Below are positions 25,690 through 33,747 of a stretch of DNA of 64,000 bases, one piece after another. The DNA comes from Phocaeicola faecium (GTDB taxonomy: Bacteria; Bacteroidota; Bacteroidia; Bacteroidales; Bacteroidaceae), in contig NZ_JACSPQ010000001.1 of NCBI RefSeq assembly GCF_014837055.1, positions 1,111,970 to 1,175,969 of the forward strand. Reading direction: 5' to 3'. Below the pieces are notes generated by a model that was not told where the DNA came from, did not search any database, and saw only the letters and a program-made list of their open reading frames with translations. The translations under genes and the position numbers were made by a program. The first letter of the stretch is position 1. Each line of letters opens with the position of its first letter.

Positions 25690-25830
25690 TTATTTCTTAT
25701 TTGATTTTTCTAAAATACTTTGAATCTCTTCGCTAATCTCTTTGTCAAACTTGGCTCTACGGTCAAGCTCTTTCGACCGTTCTTTCAGCAGGCGGTTAAT
25801 TTCTTCCATTTCCTTTATTACTTCTTCCAT
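25690..25830 (-). CDS. 46-residue coiled-coil protein
   Basis: Chosen start ATG at 25828-25830, which reads MEEVIKEMEEINRLLKERSK. The longer ORF to 26028 overlaps the RadC gene and the membrane protein gene without supporting features. The product is a single heptad-rich helix. Its start lies inside the end of the next upstream (membrane protein) gene. Confidence 0.65.
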   Translation of the reverse strand: MEEVIKEMEEINRLLKERSKELDRRAKFDKEISEEIQSILEKSNKK

Positions 25831-25967
25831 AGCCTTTGCGATTTTTTCGAGAATGTCAGAACTGATACAACGAATACTATGAAAGCCATCCAAAACGCTA
25901 TTCCCAAAGACGGGTTGCCACCCATCACTAATAATGACAGGAAGCAAATGAACAATGAGTATTTCAT
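25818..25967 (-). CDS. 49-residue membrane protein, possible holin-like
   Basis: ATG at 25965-25967 overlaps the RadC stop (ATGA); the stop TAA is at 25818-25820. Two hydrophobic segments (about residues 4-15 and 21-40) are separated by GGNPS and end in a basic tail (KKSQRLWKK). Too short for routine ORF lists. The topology fits holins or small envelope regulators; nothing else supports lysis because the lysis genes are not seen here. Confidence 0.65.
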   Translation of the reverse strand: MKYSLFICFLSLLVMGGNPSLGIAFWMAFIVFVVSVLTFSKKSQRLWKK

Positions 25968-26401
25968 AATATTTCTCCGTTATCAGCCATTGAATAATAA
26001 TCAGAATCTGAAATGATAATACTGTCAAGCAGATTTATATCAAATAGCCCAAGTGCTTTTTTGACTGAATTTGTGAAACGCTTATCCTGATTGCTCGGTA
26101 TCAAATTCCCACTCGGATGATTATGTACGAAAATCACTCCGGAAGCTAAACTGTCGATAGCATATTTAGCTATAATCTTAACATCTACCTGTGTACCACA
26201 TACACCACCCTGCGAAATCTTTGCATATCCGGTTATATATCCTGCTCTGTTAAGCAACATAATAAATGCACTTTCATAAATCAGAATATCATCATGGTAA
26301 AACTTACGGGCAAAATCAAACGCATTCGATGATGAACAAACTTTTACGGTTTCAAAGTCCCGCTTTTCAGCTTTTAAAGTATATTCTACTGCATTTTCCA
26401 T
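25964..26401 (-). CDS. RadC-family JAB-domain protein
   Basis: 145 residues. The JAMM metal site is intact: His93 and His95 in HNHPSG, Ser103 and Asp106 in SNQD. RadC/YeeS proteins are widespread on phages and plasmids; their substrates are unknown, though a DNA-related role is assumed. It is encoded between the structured 300-nt region and the small membrane protein. Confidence 0.88.
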   Translation of the reverse strand: MENAVEYTLKAEKRDFETVKVCSSSNAFDFARKFYHDDILIYESAFIMLLNRAGYITGYAKISQGGVCGTQVDVKIIAKYAIDSLASGVIFVHNHPSGNLIPSNQDKRFTNSVKKALGLFDINLLDSIIISDSDYYSMADNGEIL

Positions 26402-26704
26402 ATCAAATATTATTATTGTTAGTACCCCGATAAGCTCTCTCTGCTCTTCCCACCGGAGTTATCAGCTACTGTTCTTCACTGCATGACCGTTCGGGGCATG
26501 TGTCTTACTTCCCAGGCTGCTTGCATCTGCCTAAAGGCTGCTTGCTTCGACCCTTGAAACATCTCGCGTCCTCTATGTTGGCTTGAGGGTATGCGCCGGT
26601 ATCGCTTTTTCCGGAACGGGCTGTTATAGTTCAGCCAATCTCTTATGCTCCCCGCCTCCACATCAAAGGGTAGGCTCGCTGACCGGACGGGGATTAGGTA
26701 GGTA
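26402..26704 (-). other. Gene-free, structured stretch upstream of radC
   Basis: This 303-nt stretch has no convincing protein gene. It does contain an 11-bp repeat (AGGCTGCTTGC at 26514-26524 and 26535-26545) and a predicted hairpin GATAACTC...GAGcTTATC framed by CCCC/GGGG (26425-26496) on the minus strand just before radC. A frame of 61 codons with a GTG start (26476-26661) reads through part of it. It may be a cis-regulatory RNA or non-coding RNA. Confidence 0.35.
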
Positions 26705-27067
26705 TTACTGGATATGTTCTTTGATATACTTCTTATCTATCGCCCACAATTCAAGCGAAAGGGACAGTTTCCTTCTGATGACTTCTGCATGTCCTACCAT
26801 TTCGATAGCCTTGTTAAGCAAGGCTGCATCTCCGAACTCCTGTGCCCTGTCTAAAAGGAAGTCTACTACATCTTTCCTCTCTGCTGCAAGATTTCGTGCT
26901 ACGACTGTTTGTTTTACGGTCTCAGCAAGCAATATCCTGTTACTTTTCCATCCCTTGCAAAACTCATTTTTATCAAGGTCTGTGTTCATGTACATTTCTT
27001 CGATTTGCTTGTATTCTTCTTCAGTAGGCGTATAGCCTGTTCTTTCTGTAAATTCTTTCGGTGTCAT
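26705..27067 (-). CDS. Hypothetical phage protein
   Basis: 120 residues from the ATG at 27065-27067 (MTPKEFTERTGYTPTEEEYK). An upstream in-frame ATG at 27091 would overlap the preceding gene. The N-terminus fits a helical motif repeated in Bacteroides phage proteins; the rest is a single long amphipathic helix. Function unknown. Confidence 0.7.
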   Translation of the reverse strand: MTPKEFTERTGYTPTEEEYKQIEEMYMNTDLDKNEFCKGWKSNRILLAETVKQTVVARNLAAERKDVVDFLLDRAQEFGDAALLNKAIEMVGHAEVIRRKLSLSLELWAIDKKYIKEHIQ

Positions 27068-27078
27068 AATCTTATTTT

Positions 27079-27363
27079 TTAGTCTCCACAATATTTTGAA
27101 CCTAAATAGCCTCTGCTATTATCCGGATAGATGTCAGCGGCTGTAATACCTTCCGACCATTCATAAGGTTTTGGAGTAGAAATAGGCTGTACGATGGTTG
27201 ATTTAGGCTTTTCCTCCATGAACTTGCTGACTGAAATACGCATCTTAGCCAATCTCCAAGTAGATTTCAAAACTTGGGCAAATGTCTTGCCCTGCTTCTT
27301 TGCAACGTACTTGTATGTTCTCCAAGCGTTTTTCATTATCTCTCTCAAATCGTACCGTTTCAT
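27079..27363 (-). CDS. First gene of the early operon, unknown function
   Basis: 94 residues, start preceded by GGTAGGAG. The first half is a basic helical stretch (KNAWRTYKYVAKKQGKTFAQ). The second half is Pro-rich. The gene begins about 90 nt downstream of the operator-bearing early promoter, so it is expressed on release from the repressor. Similar short proteins are common in Bacteroides phages, but no function is known. Confidence 0.7.
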   Translation of the reverse strand: MKRYDLREIMKNAWRTYKYVAKKQGKTFAQVLKSTWRLAKMRISVSKFMEEKPKSTIVQPISTPKPYEWSEGITAADIYPDNSRGYLGSKYCGD

Positions 27364-27450
27364 ATCTCCTACCTATTTTTAGTTATCACTTATGTTTTGC
27401 AGTCTCAGAACTTTTTCTTTCCTTTGTTTATTATTTATTGTTTGATGGTG

Positions 27451-27481
27451 CAAATATACTAACAGTTAGCATAAACACAAA
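27451..27481 (-). promoter_or_regulatory. Early leftward promoter
   Basis: On the minus strand TTTG (27481-27478), a 19-nt spacer, then TATATTTG (27458-27451): a full match to the Bacteroidetes TTTG/TAnnTTTG consensus. The operator palindrome at 27459-27469 lies inside the spacer and touches the -7 box, so repressor binding would block this promoter. Confidence 0.8.
27459..27469. promoter_or_regulatory. Repressor operator (copy 1)
   Basis: CTAACAGTTAG, 5-bp arms around A, within the early promoter spacer. A second copy lies 52 nt downstream at 27521. Confidence 0.65.
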
Positions 27482-27519
27482 CTATTGCGAGTTAAAAGTT
27501 AGTTTATTTACAACATTTA

Positions 27520-27532
27520 ACTAACCGTTAGT
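27520..27532. promoter_or_regulatory. Repressor operator (copy 2)
   Basis: ACTAACCGTTAGT, 6-bp arms, 11 nt before the repressor ATG. A half-site GTTAG lies at 27498-27502. The position suits autoregulation of the repressor. Confidence 0.65.
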
Positions 27533-27543
27533 ATATATCTATT

Positions 27544-28245
27544 ATGGAAGCATGGGAACGAATACAAAAAATAATGGATGAAGAAGGATTGAATAAAAAT
27601 TCCTTCAGTAAGGCTATAGGCATTTCAAACAATGTCACAATAACTCGTATTATCAATGAAAAACGTTCTCCTTCAAAAAGTACATGTGAAAAAATTGTTG
27701 CTGCATTCCCCAAATATAATCTAACATGGTTACTAACTGGTGAAGGAAACATGCTAACTGATATAACATCTCTAAACGAAGCATCTTTCATTGATAAACC
27801 AATTATATTACATGTACCACTCGTGAGCCAATACGCACAAGCCGGATACCTCTGCGGATATGCAGATGCAGCATATATGGCAACATTGCCAACCATACCT
27901 TATATAGTAGACCATGAAGCACAAGGACATTACGTTGCTTTTGAAGTGAAGGGAGATAGTATGAACGATGGAACAGAAGATTCCATTCTTGAAGGTGATC
28001 GGCTATTGTGCCGAGAAATAATGCCGCATCTCTGGGCAGATAGTAAACTTCACTTTCGCAAATGGGATTTTGTGATAATCCATTCGGATGGAATCCTAGT
28101 TAAACGCATCATTGACCATGATGTAGAAAACCATACTATCACGATACATTCACTGAACTCACTATATCCAGACAAGGTTATAAATCTTGCTGACGTGAAA
28201 CAGATATTTAATGTCATTGAACTACAAAGACCAAGAAGAAGATGA
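27544..28245 (+). CDS. CI-like phage repressor with S24 autoprotease domain
   Basis: 233 residues. The N-terminal HTH (about 14-66) contains NKNSFSKAIGISNNVTITRI. Residues 100-101 are Ala-Gly in YAQAGYLCG, a LexA-type cleavage site. The catalytic dyad is Ser139 in VKGDSMND and Lys187 in GILVKRI. RecA-stimulated self-cleavage would release the early promoter on DNA damage. The + strand start is divergent from the early operon, and the gene overlaps the HNH gene by 4 nt, so the two are co-expressed in the lysogen. Confidence 0.93.
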   Translation: MEAWERIQKIMDEEGLNKNSFSKAIGISNNVTITRIINEKRSPSKSTCEKIVAAFPKYNLTWLLTGEGNMLTDITSLNEASFIDKPIILHVPLVSQYAQAGYLCGYADAAYMATLPTIPYIVDHEAQGHYVAFEVKGDSMNDGTEDSILEGDRLLCREIMPHLWADSKLHFRKWDFVIIHSDGILVKRIIDHDVENHTITIHSLNSLYPDKVINLADVKQIFNVIELQRPRRR

Positions 28246-29090
28246 GTTTTTTCAACCTATTGGGGACAAAGAAAGTTATAAAAGAAGAAGCTGTTACCAC
28301 AAAACAATATTACACACCTGAAGAAATTGAGGATATTGCTTGTAAAGGGTTTAAAGACAAATGGTGCATTGGTATTAAAGATAATCCTAATTTATTTCCT
28401 GCAATGTTTGAATGGGTAGCAATAAACGAATATAAGCAGGTTCTCAAATTCAAACATTTCAGAACAGACAAAGAAAACTATGCTCCATACATTACCTATA
28501 TAGGTGACAAGCCTGATGTCTTTTTCCATGACGAAAAAACATCTTCTCCAATATTTATAAAGACCATATTCTTTGGGTACGCATCTATTAAGTATCCCGT
28601 AGAAAAGTGTATAGTACACATGCTTGCGCCAGTATATGATGACATGTGTAAGCGCTCTCAAAAACAAGTTGAAGATTTTTCTGATGTTTTAGAAATAGAT
28701 TATTCACCAAAAGCAATTTCCAAATATGAAAATCAATTGGAGCAACAAAGGCTAAAAGCTGAAGCACTGCATAAACGCGAACAGGTTGAAAAAATCAAAG
28801 AAAAATTACTTAGAAAGAAACAAAGAGAAGAATTAGAGAAAATTGCCATGCAGGAACTGATGGATGAGGGAGAATTATTCCCGGAAGCGGGGAAACGTCC
28901 TCCTATTCCTAAAGAGGTAGTAGATGCTGTATGGAAAAGGGATGGCGGAAGATGTGTTTATTGCGGTTCTACTGAGAATCTGCAACTTGATCACATAATA
29001 CCTTTTTCCAAAGGTGGTGCAACAACTGTTGAAAATCTTCAATTATTATGTCAAAAATGCAATTTGCAAAAATCAAATAAAATCGGATAA
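28242..29090 (+). CDS. HNH endonuclease with novel N-terminal domain, coupled to the repressor
   Basis: 282 residues. The first ~150 residues form an aromatic-rich domain I do not recognise. A charged coiled coil (about 160-205) leads to an HNH domain: VWKRDGGRCVYCGSTENLQL, then DHIIPFSKGG and VENLQLLCQKCN, with two CxxC zinc pairs and the catalytic D-H. The start overlaps the repressor stop by ATGA. Expression together with the repressor suggests a lysogen-stage role such as superinfection immunity, rather than the lytic role typical of HNH genes next to terminase. Confidence 0.85.
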   Translation: MSFFNLLGTKKVIKEEAVTTKQYYTPEEIEDIACKGFKDKWCIGIKDNPNLFPAMFEWVAINEYKQVLKFKHFRTDKENYAPYITYIGDKPDVFFHDEKTSSPIFIKTIFFGYASIKYPVEKCIVHMLAPVYDDMCKRSQKQVEDFSDVLEIDYSPKAISKYENQLEQQRLKAEALHKREQVEKIKEKLLRKKQREELEKIAMQELMDEGELFPEAGKRPPIPKEVVDAVWKRDGGRCVYCGSTENLQLDHIIPFSKGGATTVENLQLLCQKCNLQKSNKIG

Positions 29091-29092
29091 TC

Positions 29093-29596
29093 ATGAAAAA
29101 GTTAGCATTATTAGCAATCACCATTTTAATAGTGTGTTCGTGTGGGCAATCAAGCGAAAATAAGGCTAGAAAAATTATCGAAAATCATCTTCAAACAACC
29201 ATGAATGATTGGTCCAGTTATGAATTTGTAGGAATGACACCGCTTGACAGTGTATTCACTAAATTCGAGGAATCTGATTATATGAAAGAACATCGTAAGA
29301 AAATGCTTACAGCTATGGTTAACACGGGTGATATTAAATCAAAACTAAGGTCATGTGAGAAGTCGGTAGAAAGTATTCTTCAAGACAGCCTTTTATATTT
29401 CCAGAATATAGAAGATAGCCTAATGGATGTTTTTAATGTACAAAGAGAATCATTTAAAGGTGATTTCATTGGGTATGAAACTACATTCTCTTTTAGAGGA
29501 AATAACAAATTAGGCGCAAAAGTATTATCAAATATTATAGTGACTTTTGATAAAGATTTGACGGTTATAACTAATGTTAAGGAAATTGACAACTAA
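29093..29596 (+). CDS. Prophage-encoded lipoprotein
   Basis: 167 residues. A signal peptide with lipobox (LAITILIVCSC, Cys17) indicates export and lipid attachment. The mature part is helical and charged, with no known domain. The gene starts 2 nt after the HNH gene, so it belongs to the same lysogenic transcript. A surface or periplasmic lipoprotein from a lysogen commonly blocks superinfection, but this is an inference. Confidence 0.75.
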   Translation: MKKLALLAITILIVCSCGQSSENKARKIIENHLQTTMNDWSSYEFVGMTPLDSVFTKFEESDYMKEHRKKMLTAMVNTGDIKSKLRSCEKSVESILQDSLLYFQNIEDSLMDVFNVQRESFKGDFIGYETTFSFRGNNKLGAKVLSNIIVTFDKDLTVITNVKEIDN

Positions 29597-29597
29597 T

Positions 29598-29852
29598 ATG
29601 AACTACACCGTTTCACTTTGTGCGGCACAGCATACAGGAGAAAGCCATTGCAGGCTCTCCCCCACCTGCAAAGGATGGGGATGCCGGTTTCTAAGTACAC
29701 CGATAGAAGAACTTCCAGAAACCGACCGGGAAAAAGCGAAGCTATTCTCAAAAGTCTATCGAGAAGCAAAAGCAAAGGGCGTTTTGGAGTGCCCACACTA
29801 CCGCTCAATGTTCATTGATGAAGTGCTAAAAAACATTAGTTCAAACGTATAA
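29598..29852 (+). CDS. Cys/His-rich small protein
   Basis: 84 residues from the ATG at 29598, 1 nt after the lipoprotein stop (a longer ORF reaches 29574). It holds five Cys and three His, with LCAAQHTGESHCRLS, CKGWGC and LECPHY, suggesting metal binding. No family recognised. It ends the + strand lysogenic transcript. Confidence 0.6.
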   Translation: MNYTVSLCAAQHTGESHCRLSPTCKGWGCRFLSTPIEELPETDREKAKLFSKVYREAKAKGVLECPHYRSMFIDEVLKNISSNV

Positions 29853-30264
29853 TTTCCTTTTAAAAGGCTGTTTTATTTACAATAGTTTTACAAGAAATAT
29901 ACAATAATACTTAAACCATTAATAATAAGTATATTATAATTCACCAATCCTACTTCAACGTTATGGGTCTTCCGGTACAGCGTTTGTATCAGGAACTCAA
30001 GAAGATACGGTGATAGATGGCTATACATCGGTTTCCCGTAAAATAACATATTAAACTTAGTTCGCTATAAATCAGGACATGATGTAACAGATAATACGCG
30101 AAAAGTAGCAGACACAGATATGATCGGAACGAATCAGGAAAAGGAAATAAACAAAAGGTTAGACCGCCTGAACACGATAGACAAGATATTGGCAGAACTT
30201 GAAAAGAAAAAGTAAGAAAAACAGTTCCCTCCCTTGATACGGGAGGAATTAAAAACATACGATT
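29853..30264. other. Intergenic/attachment region with gene remnants
   Basis: This 412-nt gap holds a weak AT-rich hairpin (CCTTTTAAAAGG, 29856-29867), the first 53-bp repeat, and a short + frame reading MIGTNQEKEINKRLDRLNTI (30120-30215, 31 codons) that may be the end of a broken gene. No other gene is convincing. Confidence 0.4.
29961..30013. repeat. 53-bp direct repeat, copy 1 (putative attachment site)
   Basis: Perfect match to 30758-30810, starting TTATGGGTCTTCCGGTACAG. In the + strand it reads as the end of an open frame (YGSSGTAFVSGTQEDTV), which is continued by different codons after each copy and then stops. This is typical of an attachment core in the 3' end of a gene. Confidence 0.6.
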
Positions 30265-30669
30265 ATGGCATTACGCGAAGAATTATTATCATTGAAACCG
30301 ATGCTGGGGACGGATGCACCGGAATTTTACGACAAAGTGAAGTCCATAGCCGCACGTTACACCTCGGAAGAAGATAAAAAGGAAATAGCCGATTTCATAG
30401 CCGGGCAGCTTGAAGAGGCAGACCGCAAAATCGACCATCTGGAGGAAAACACCATCAAGCTGCAAATGCAGGAAGTGGCAGACATCATTTCGCTTTCATA
30501 CCTCGCCAAACGGTATTTCAACAAAAGCCGTTCATGGCTGTATCAGCGGATGAACGGAAACATCGTAAACGGCAAACCCGCCCGTTTTACTTCCGATGAA
30601 CTGGCAACTCTGAACAGGGCATTAAAAGACATTTCCGAGAAATTAGGCTCGCTTAGCGTTTCATATTGA
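30265..30669 (+). CDS. DUF5053-like protein
   Basis: 134 residues, helical, with an HTH-like SLSYLAKRYFNKSRSWLYQR followed by NGKPARFTSDELATLNRAL. This matches a family that is common in Bacteroides mobile elements, often near attachment sites; its function is unknown. It lies between the two 53-bp repeats and has its own terminator. Confidence 0.75.
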   Translation: MALREELLSLKPMLGTDAPEFYDKVKSIAARYTSEEDKKEIADFIAGQLEEADRKIDHLEENTIKLQMQEVADIISLSYLAKRYFNKSRSWLYQRMNGNIVNGKPARFTSDELATLNRALKDISEKLGSLSVSY

Positions 30670-30689
30670 CGCTTTGTTATTTGACACCG

Positions 30690-30724
30690 TCCCCGCAGCA
30701 TGAGCCGCCTGCGGGGATTTTTTT
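30690..30724 (+). terminator. Terminator after the DUF5053-like gene
   Basis: TCCCCGCAG and CTGCGGGGA form a 9-bp stem with a 10-nt loop, followed by TTTTTTT. Confidence 0.85.
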
Positions 30725-30757
30725 AGGTTCACCACTGCCACAAGCTCCAGTTCACTA

Positions 30758-30810
30758 TTATGGGTCTTCCGGTACAGCGTTTGTATCAGGAACTCAAGAA
30801 GATACGGTGA
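30758..30810. repeat. 53-bp direct repeat, copy 2 (putative attR/host junction)
   Basis: Identical to 29961-30013. The open frame continues beyond this copy as RYDAKNGILVV then stops, probably the original 3' end of a host gene; the first copy ends differently (IDGYTSVSRKITY). Confidence 0.6.
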
Positions 30811-30893
30811 GATACGATGCGAAAAACGGAATTCTTGTGGTATAAATAAAGAAACAGAAACAAAAGAAAAAGAAAAAAAAGAATTAAAATTAT

Positions 30894-30924
30894 TTTGACC
30901 AAAATAAAACAAATACTATCTTTG
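30894..30924 (+). promoter_or_regulatory. Promoter of the 105-residue gene
   Basis: TTTG (30894-30897), 19-nt spacer, TATCTTTG (30917-30924): a full consensus Bacteroidetes promoter. The gene starts 113 nt downstream. The gap 30670-31037 otherwise holds the terminator, the second repeat and A-rich DNA, without a gene. Confidence 0.75.
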
Positions 30925-31037
30925 AACTCGCGGTTACGTCTGACATTAACTTATAGATTATTTCCTCTCTCTAAGGATAACGTTTGATAAAACCCGCAAA
31001 ATTAATCGGATATTTAATTATCTTCTAACTATTTGTA

Positions 31038-31355
31038 ATGAAGAAAAAATCAAAATCAAAATTACCGAAAAAGATATTGGTAAAATACACGAAAAAAGGA
31101 AACTCTGAGGCCAGCAAACCAAGTTGTTATGATTATGAAACAATTCTTTCTTCCGAAGAATTGTTCTCCATACTAAATTTCAGAGAAAATCAGAGTTCTA
31201 ATATAGGCATGGCAAGACCTGCTTGTGTAAAACGTATTACCGCTACTTGTGTAAAAATCTCATTAACACAGATTACGCAAAACTCAGTTCATTTATCAAC
31301 AGAATCGAAAACAGACAAAGAGAACAACGAAAAAGACACTGAAAAAGACAAGTAA
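31038..31355 (+). CDS. Hypothetical basic protein
   Basis: 105 residues, Lys-rich N-terminus (KKKSKSKLPKKILVKYTKKG) and Glu/Lys-rich tail. A full consensus promoter and a strong terminator frame it, which supports a real transcript, but the sequence has no recognised domain. It may alternatively be a leader for a non-coding RNA. Confidence 0.4.
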   Translation: MKKKSKSKLPKKILVKYTKKGNSEASKPSCYDYETILSSEELFSILNFRENQSSNIGMARPACVKRITATCVKISLTQITQNSVHLSTESKTDKENNEKDTEKDK

Positions 31356-31432
31356 TTTCAACTTCAAGAAATCCGGTGCAGCTTCCGGAAACAATCAGCA
31401 CATTCAAGTTGCACCTCAAACAAAGAAAAGAG

Positions 31433-31478
31433 AACACAACAGTGAAGAAAGTCTAAAGATTTTCTTCACTGTTGTGTT
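31433..31478 (+). terminator. Strong hairpin terminator
   Basis: AACACAACAGTGAAGAAA and its exact complement form an 18-bp perfect stem with a 10-nt loop (31451-31460). The remainder of 31356-31666 shows no gene; it is the leader of the following operon. Confidence 0.75.
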
Positions 31479-31666
31479 ATATACAGACCAACAAAATAGC
31501 CTGCGAAAATTTTCACAAATCCACAATAAAAATGAAAGGCTAATTAACACGATTCCGAGGAAAGATTTTCTATAAAAAGTTTCGTATTTCAACACAATTT
31601 TGCTTTCTTTGTCTGCAAGTAAAAAAAAGAGCTTTAAACTTAATATCCATAAAAAACTATTTTATT

Positions 31667-32071
31667 ATGAAGATTTCTCACATCGAACATTTGGGCATTG
31701 CAGTAAAAAGCATCGAAGAAGCCCTGCCTTATTATGAAAACGTTCTTGGACTAAAATGTTATAACATAGAAACGGTGGAAGACCAGAAAGTGAAAACGGC
31801 ATTCTTAAAATGCGGTGAAACCAAAATAGAGCTACTCGAACCTACGGGAGCAGACAGCACTATCGCCAAATTTATAGAGAACCGGGGCATGGGAGTACAC
31901 CATGTGGCTTTCGCTATCGAAGATGGGGTAGCCAACGCTTTGGCTGAAGCCGAAACTGCCGGTATCCGACTGATAGATAAAGCACCGCGTAAAGGAGCTG
32001 AAAACTTAAACATCGCATTTTTACATCCCAAATCAACAATGGGTGTACTGACCGAACTCTGTGAAAAATAA
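31667..32071 (+). CDS. mce: Methylmalonyl-CoA epimerase
   Basis: 134 residues, glyoxalase/VOC fold. It interconverts the (S) and (R) forms of methylmalonyl-CoA in propionate metabolism. HIEHLGIAVKSIEEALPYYE, the ENRGMGVHHVAFA metal-ligand segment and the C-terminal MGVLTELCE are family hallmarks with the His and Glu metal ligands. It heads the methylmalonyl-CoA decarboxylase operon. Confidence 0.93.
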   Translation: MKISHIEHLGIAVKSIEEALPYYENVLGLKCYNIETVEDQKVKTAFLKCGETKIELLEPTGADSTIAKFIENRGMGVHHVAFAIEDGVANALAEAETAGIRLIDKAPRKGAENLNIAFLHPKSTMGVLTELCEK

Positions 32072-32169
32072 TTAAGCAAGTGTATGGAAAGCTGTCTTTT
32101 ACGGTTTTTACTGACATCTTTTCGTGCTTTGATTTAATACATTACCAATTCATTTAAAAGACTAATACC

Positions 32170-33723
32170 ATGAGCAAACAACTTGAAAAAGTAAAAGAGC
32201 TGATAGACCTGCGCACCCAAGCACGTATGGGCGGAGGTGAAAAAGCAATCGAAAAGCAACACGCAAAAGGAAAATATACAGCCCGCGAACGCATCTCCAT
32301 GCTTTTAGACGAAGGAAGTTTCGAAGAAATGGACATGTTTGTACAGCATCGGTGTACTAACTTCGGCATGGACAAAAAGCATTATTTAGGAGATGGTGTA
32401 GTAACGGGATACGGTACGATAGAAGGACGTCTTGTGTATGTCTTTGCACAAGATTTTACGGTTTCGGCCGGCTCACTGTCGGAAACAATGTCAATGAAGA
32501 TTTGTAAAGTAATGGATATGGCTATGAAAATGGGAGCGCCTTGCATCGGATTGAACGATTCGGGAGGTGCACGTATCCAAGAAGGCATTAATGCACTTGC
32601 AGGTTATGCTGAAATCTTCCAACGCAATATCATGGCTTCGGGAGTAATTCCGCAAATTTCAGGAATCTTTGGTCCGTGTGCCGGAGGTGCGGTTTACTCA
32701 CCTGCTCTAACCGACTTTACGCTGATGATAGAAGGAACTTCTTACATGTTTCTTACAGGACCGAAAGTTGTAAAAACGGTTACAGGCGAAGATGTTTCTC
32801 AAGAAGATTTAGGCGGAGCCAGTGTACACTCTACACGCTCAGGAGTTACTCACTTCACTGCATCAACTGAAGAAGAGGGACTTACACTTATCCGTAAACT
32901 ATTAAGCTACATTCCACAAAACAACCTCGAAGAGCCTCCATACATTGACTGTACAGACCCCATTGACAGATTAGAAGATTCGTTGAATGAAATCGTACCC
33001 GACAGCCCGAATAAGGCTTATGATATGTATGAAGTAATCGGAGCCATAGTAGATAACGGTGAATTCTTAGAGGTACAACGAGATTATGCTAAGAATATCA
33101 TTGTAGGATTTGCCCGTTTTAACGGACAGTCAGTAGGTATTGTAGCTAATCAACCTAAAGTATTGGCAGGTGTACTCGATTGTAATTCATCACGTAAAGG
33201 CGCACGCTTCGTACGGTTCTGCGACGCATTCAACATTCCAATCGTATCATTAGTAGATGTTCCGGGATTCCTTCCGGGTACAGGACAAGAATATAACGCC
33301 GTAATCTTAAACGGAGCCAAATTGTTATATGCCTACGGAGAAGCTACCGTACCTAAAGTAACCATAACCTTACGTAAATCGTACGGCGGTTCTCACATTG
33401 TGATGAGTTGCAAACAGTTGCGAGGCGACATGAATTACGCATGGCCAACAGCCGAAATAGCTGTCATGGGAGGAGCCGGAGCCGTAGAAGTCCTTTATGC
33501 TCGCGAGGCCAAAGAAGCTGCCGACCCCAAAGCTCTTATGGCCGAAAAAGAAGCCGAATACACGAAATTGTTTGCTAACCCATATAATGCAGCTAAATAC
33601 GGTTACATTGATGATGTAATAGAACCGCGCAATACACGCTTCCGTATCATACGCGCATTACAACAGTTGCAGACTAAAAAACTGACGAACCCTGCAAAGA
33701 AGCATGGAAATATTCCTTTGTAA
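32170..33723 (+). CDS. mmdA: Methylmalonyl-CoA decarboxylase / carboxyltransferase alpha subunit
   Basis: 517 residues, the acyl-CoA carboxyltransferase fold (two crotonase-like halves). It transfers the carboxyl group of methylmalonyl-CoA to the biotin of the carrier protein, giving propionyl-CoA. [36 protein letters not shown] and [12 protein letters not shown] are typical. It follows mce and precedes the OadG-type, biotin-carrier and pump genes, so the decarboxylation is coupled to Na+ export. Length is normal. Confidence 0.93.
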   Translation: MSKQLEKVKELIDLRTQARMGGGEKAIEKQHAKGKYTARERISMLLDEGSFEEMDMFVQHRCTNFGMDKKHYLGDGVVTGYGTIEGRLVYVFAQDFTVSAGSLSETMSMKICKVMDMAMKMGAPCIGLNDSGGARIQEGINALAGYAEIFQRNIMASGVIPQISGIFGPCAGGAVYSPALTDFTLMIEGTSYMFLTGPKVVKTVTGEDVSQEDLGGASVHSTRSGVTHFTASTEEEGLTLIRKLLSYIPQNNLEEPPYIDCTDPIDRLEDSLNEIVPDSPNKAYDMYEVIGAIVDNGEFLEVQRDYAKNIIVGFARFNGQSVGIVANQPKVLAGVLDCNSSRKGARFVRFCDAFNIPIVSLVDVPGFLPGTGQEYNAVILNGAKLLYAYGEATVPKVTITLRKSYGGSHIVMSCKQLRGDMNYAWPTAEIAVMGGAGAVEVLYAREAKEAADPKALMAEKEAEYTKLFANPYNAAKYGYIDDVIEPRNTRFRIIRALQQLQTKKLTNPAKKHGNIPL

Positions 33724-33747
33724 TATTAATCTTTAAATTCAGTTTCT

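Noticed and set aside
25831-26028. N-terminal extension of the coiled-coil gene to 26028
   Set aside because: Overlaps RadC and the short membrane protein in another frame; the internal ATG at 25828-25830 gives the coherent coiled coil.
26476-26661. 61-codon frame with GTG start in the gap before radC
   Set aside because: No ribosome-binding site, frame continues upstream without ATG, composition follows the structured DNA; kept only as a note in the gap entry.
29964-30014. 16-codon ORF (MGLPVQRLYQELKKIR) present in both 53-bp repeats
   Set aside because: No ribosome-binding site; another frame across the repeat is the longer open one and fits an attachment site in a gene end.
30661-30912. 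83-codon minus-strand frame over the second repeat
   Set aside because: Antisense to a terminator and to the repeat; low-complexity Phe/Ser stretch from A-rich DNA.
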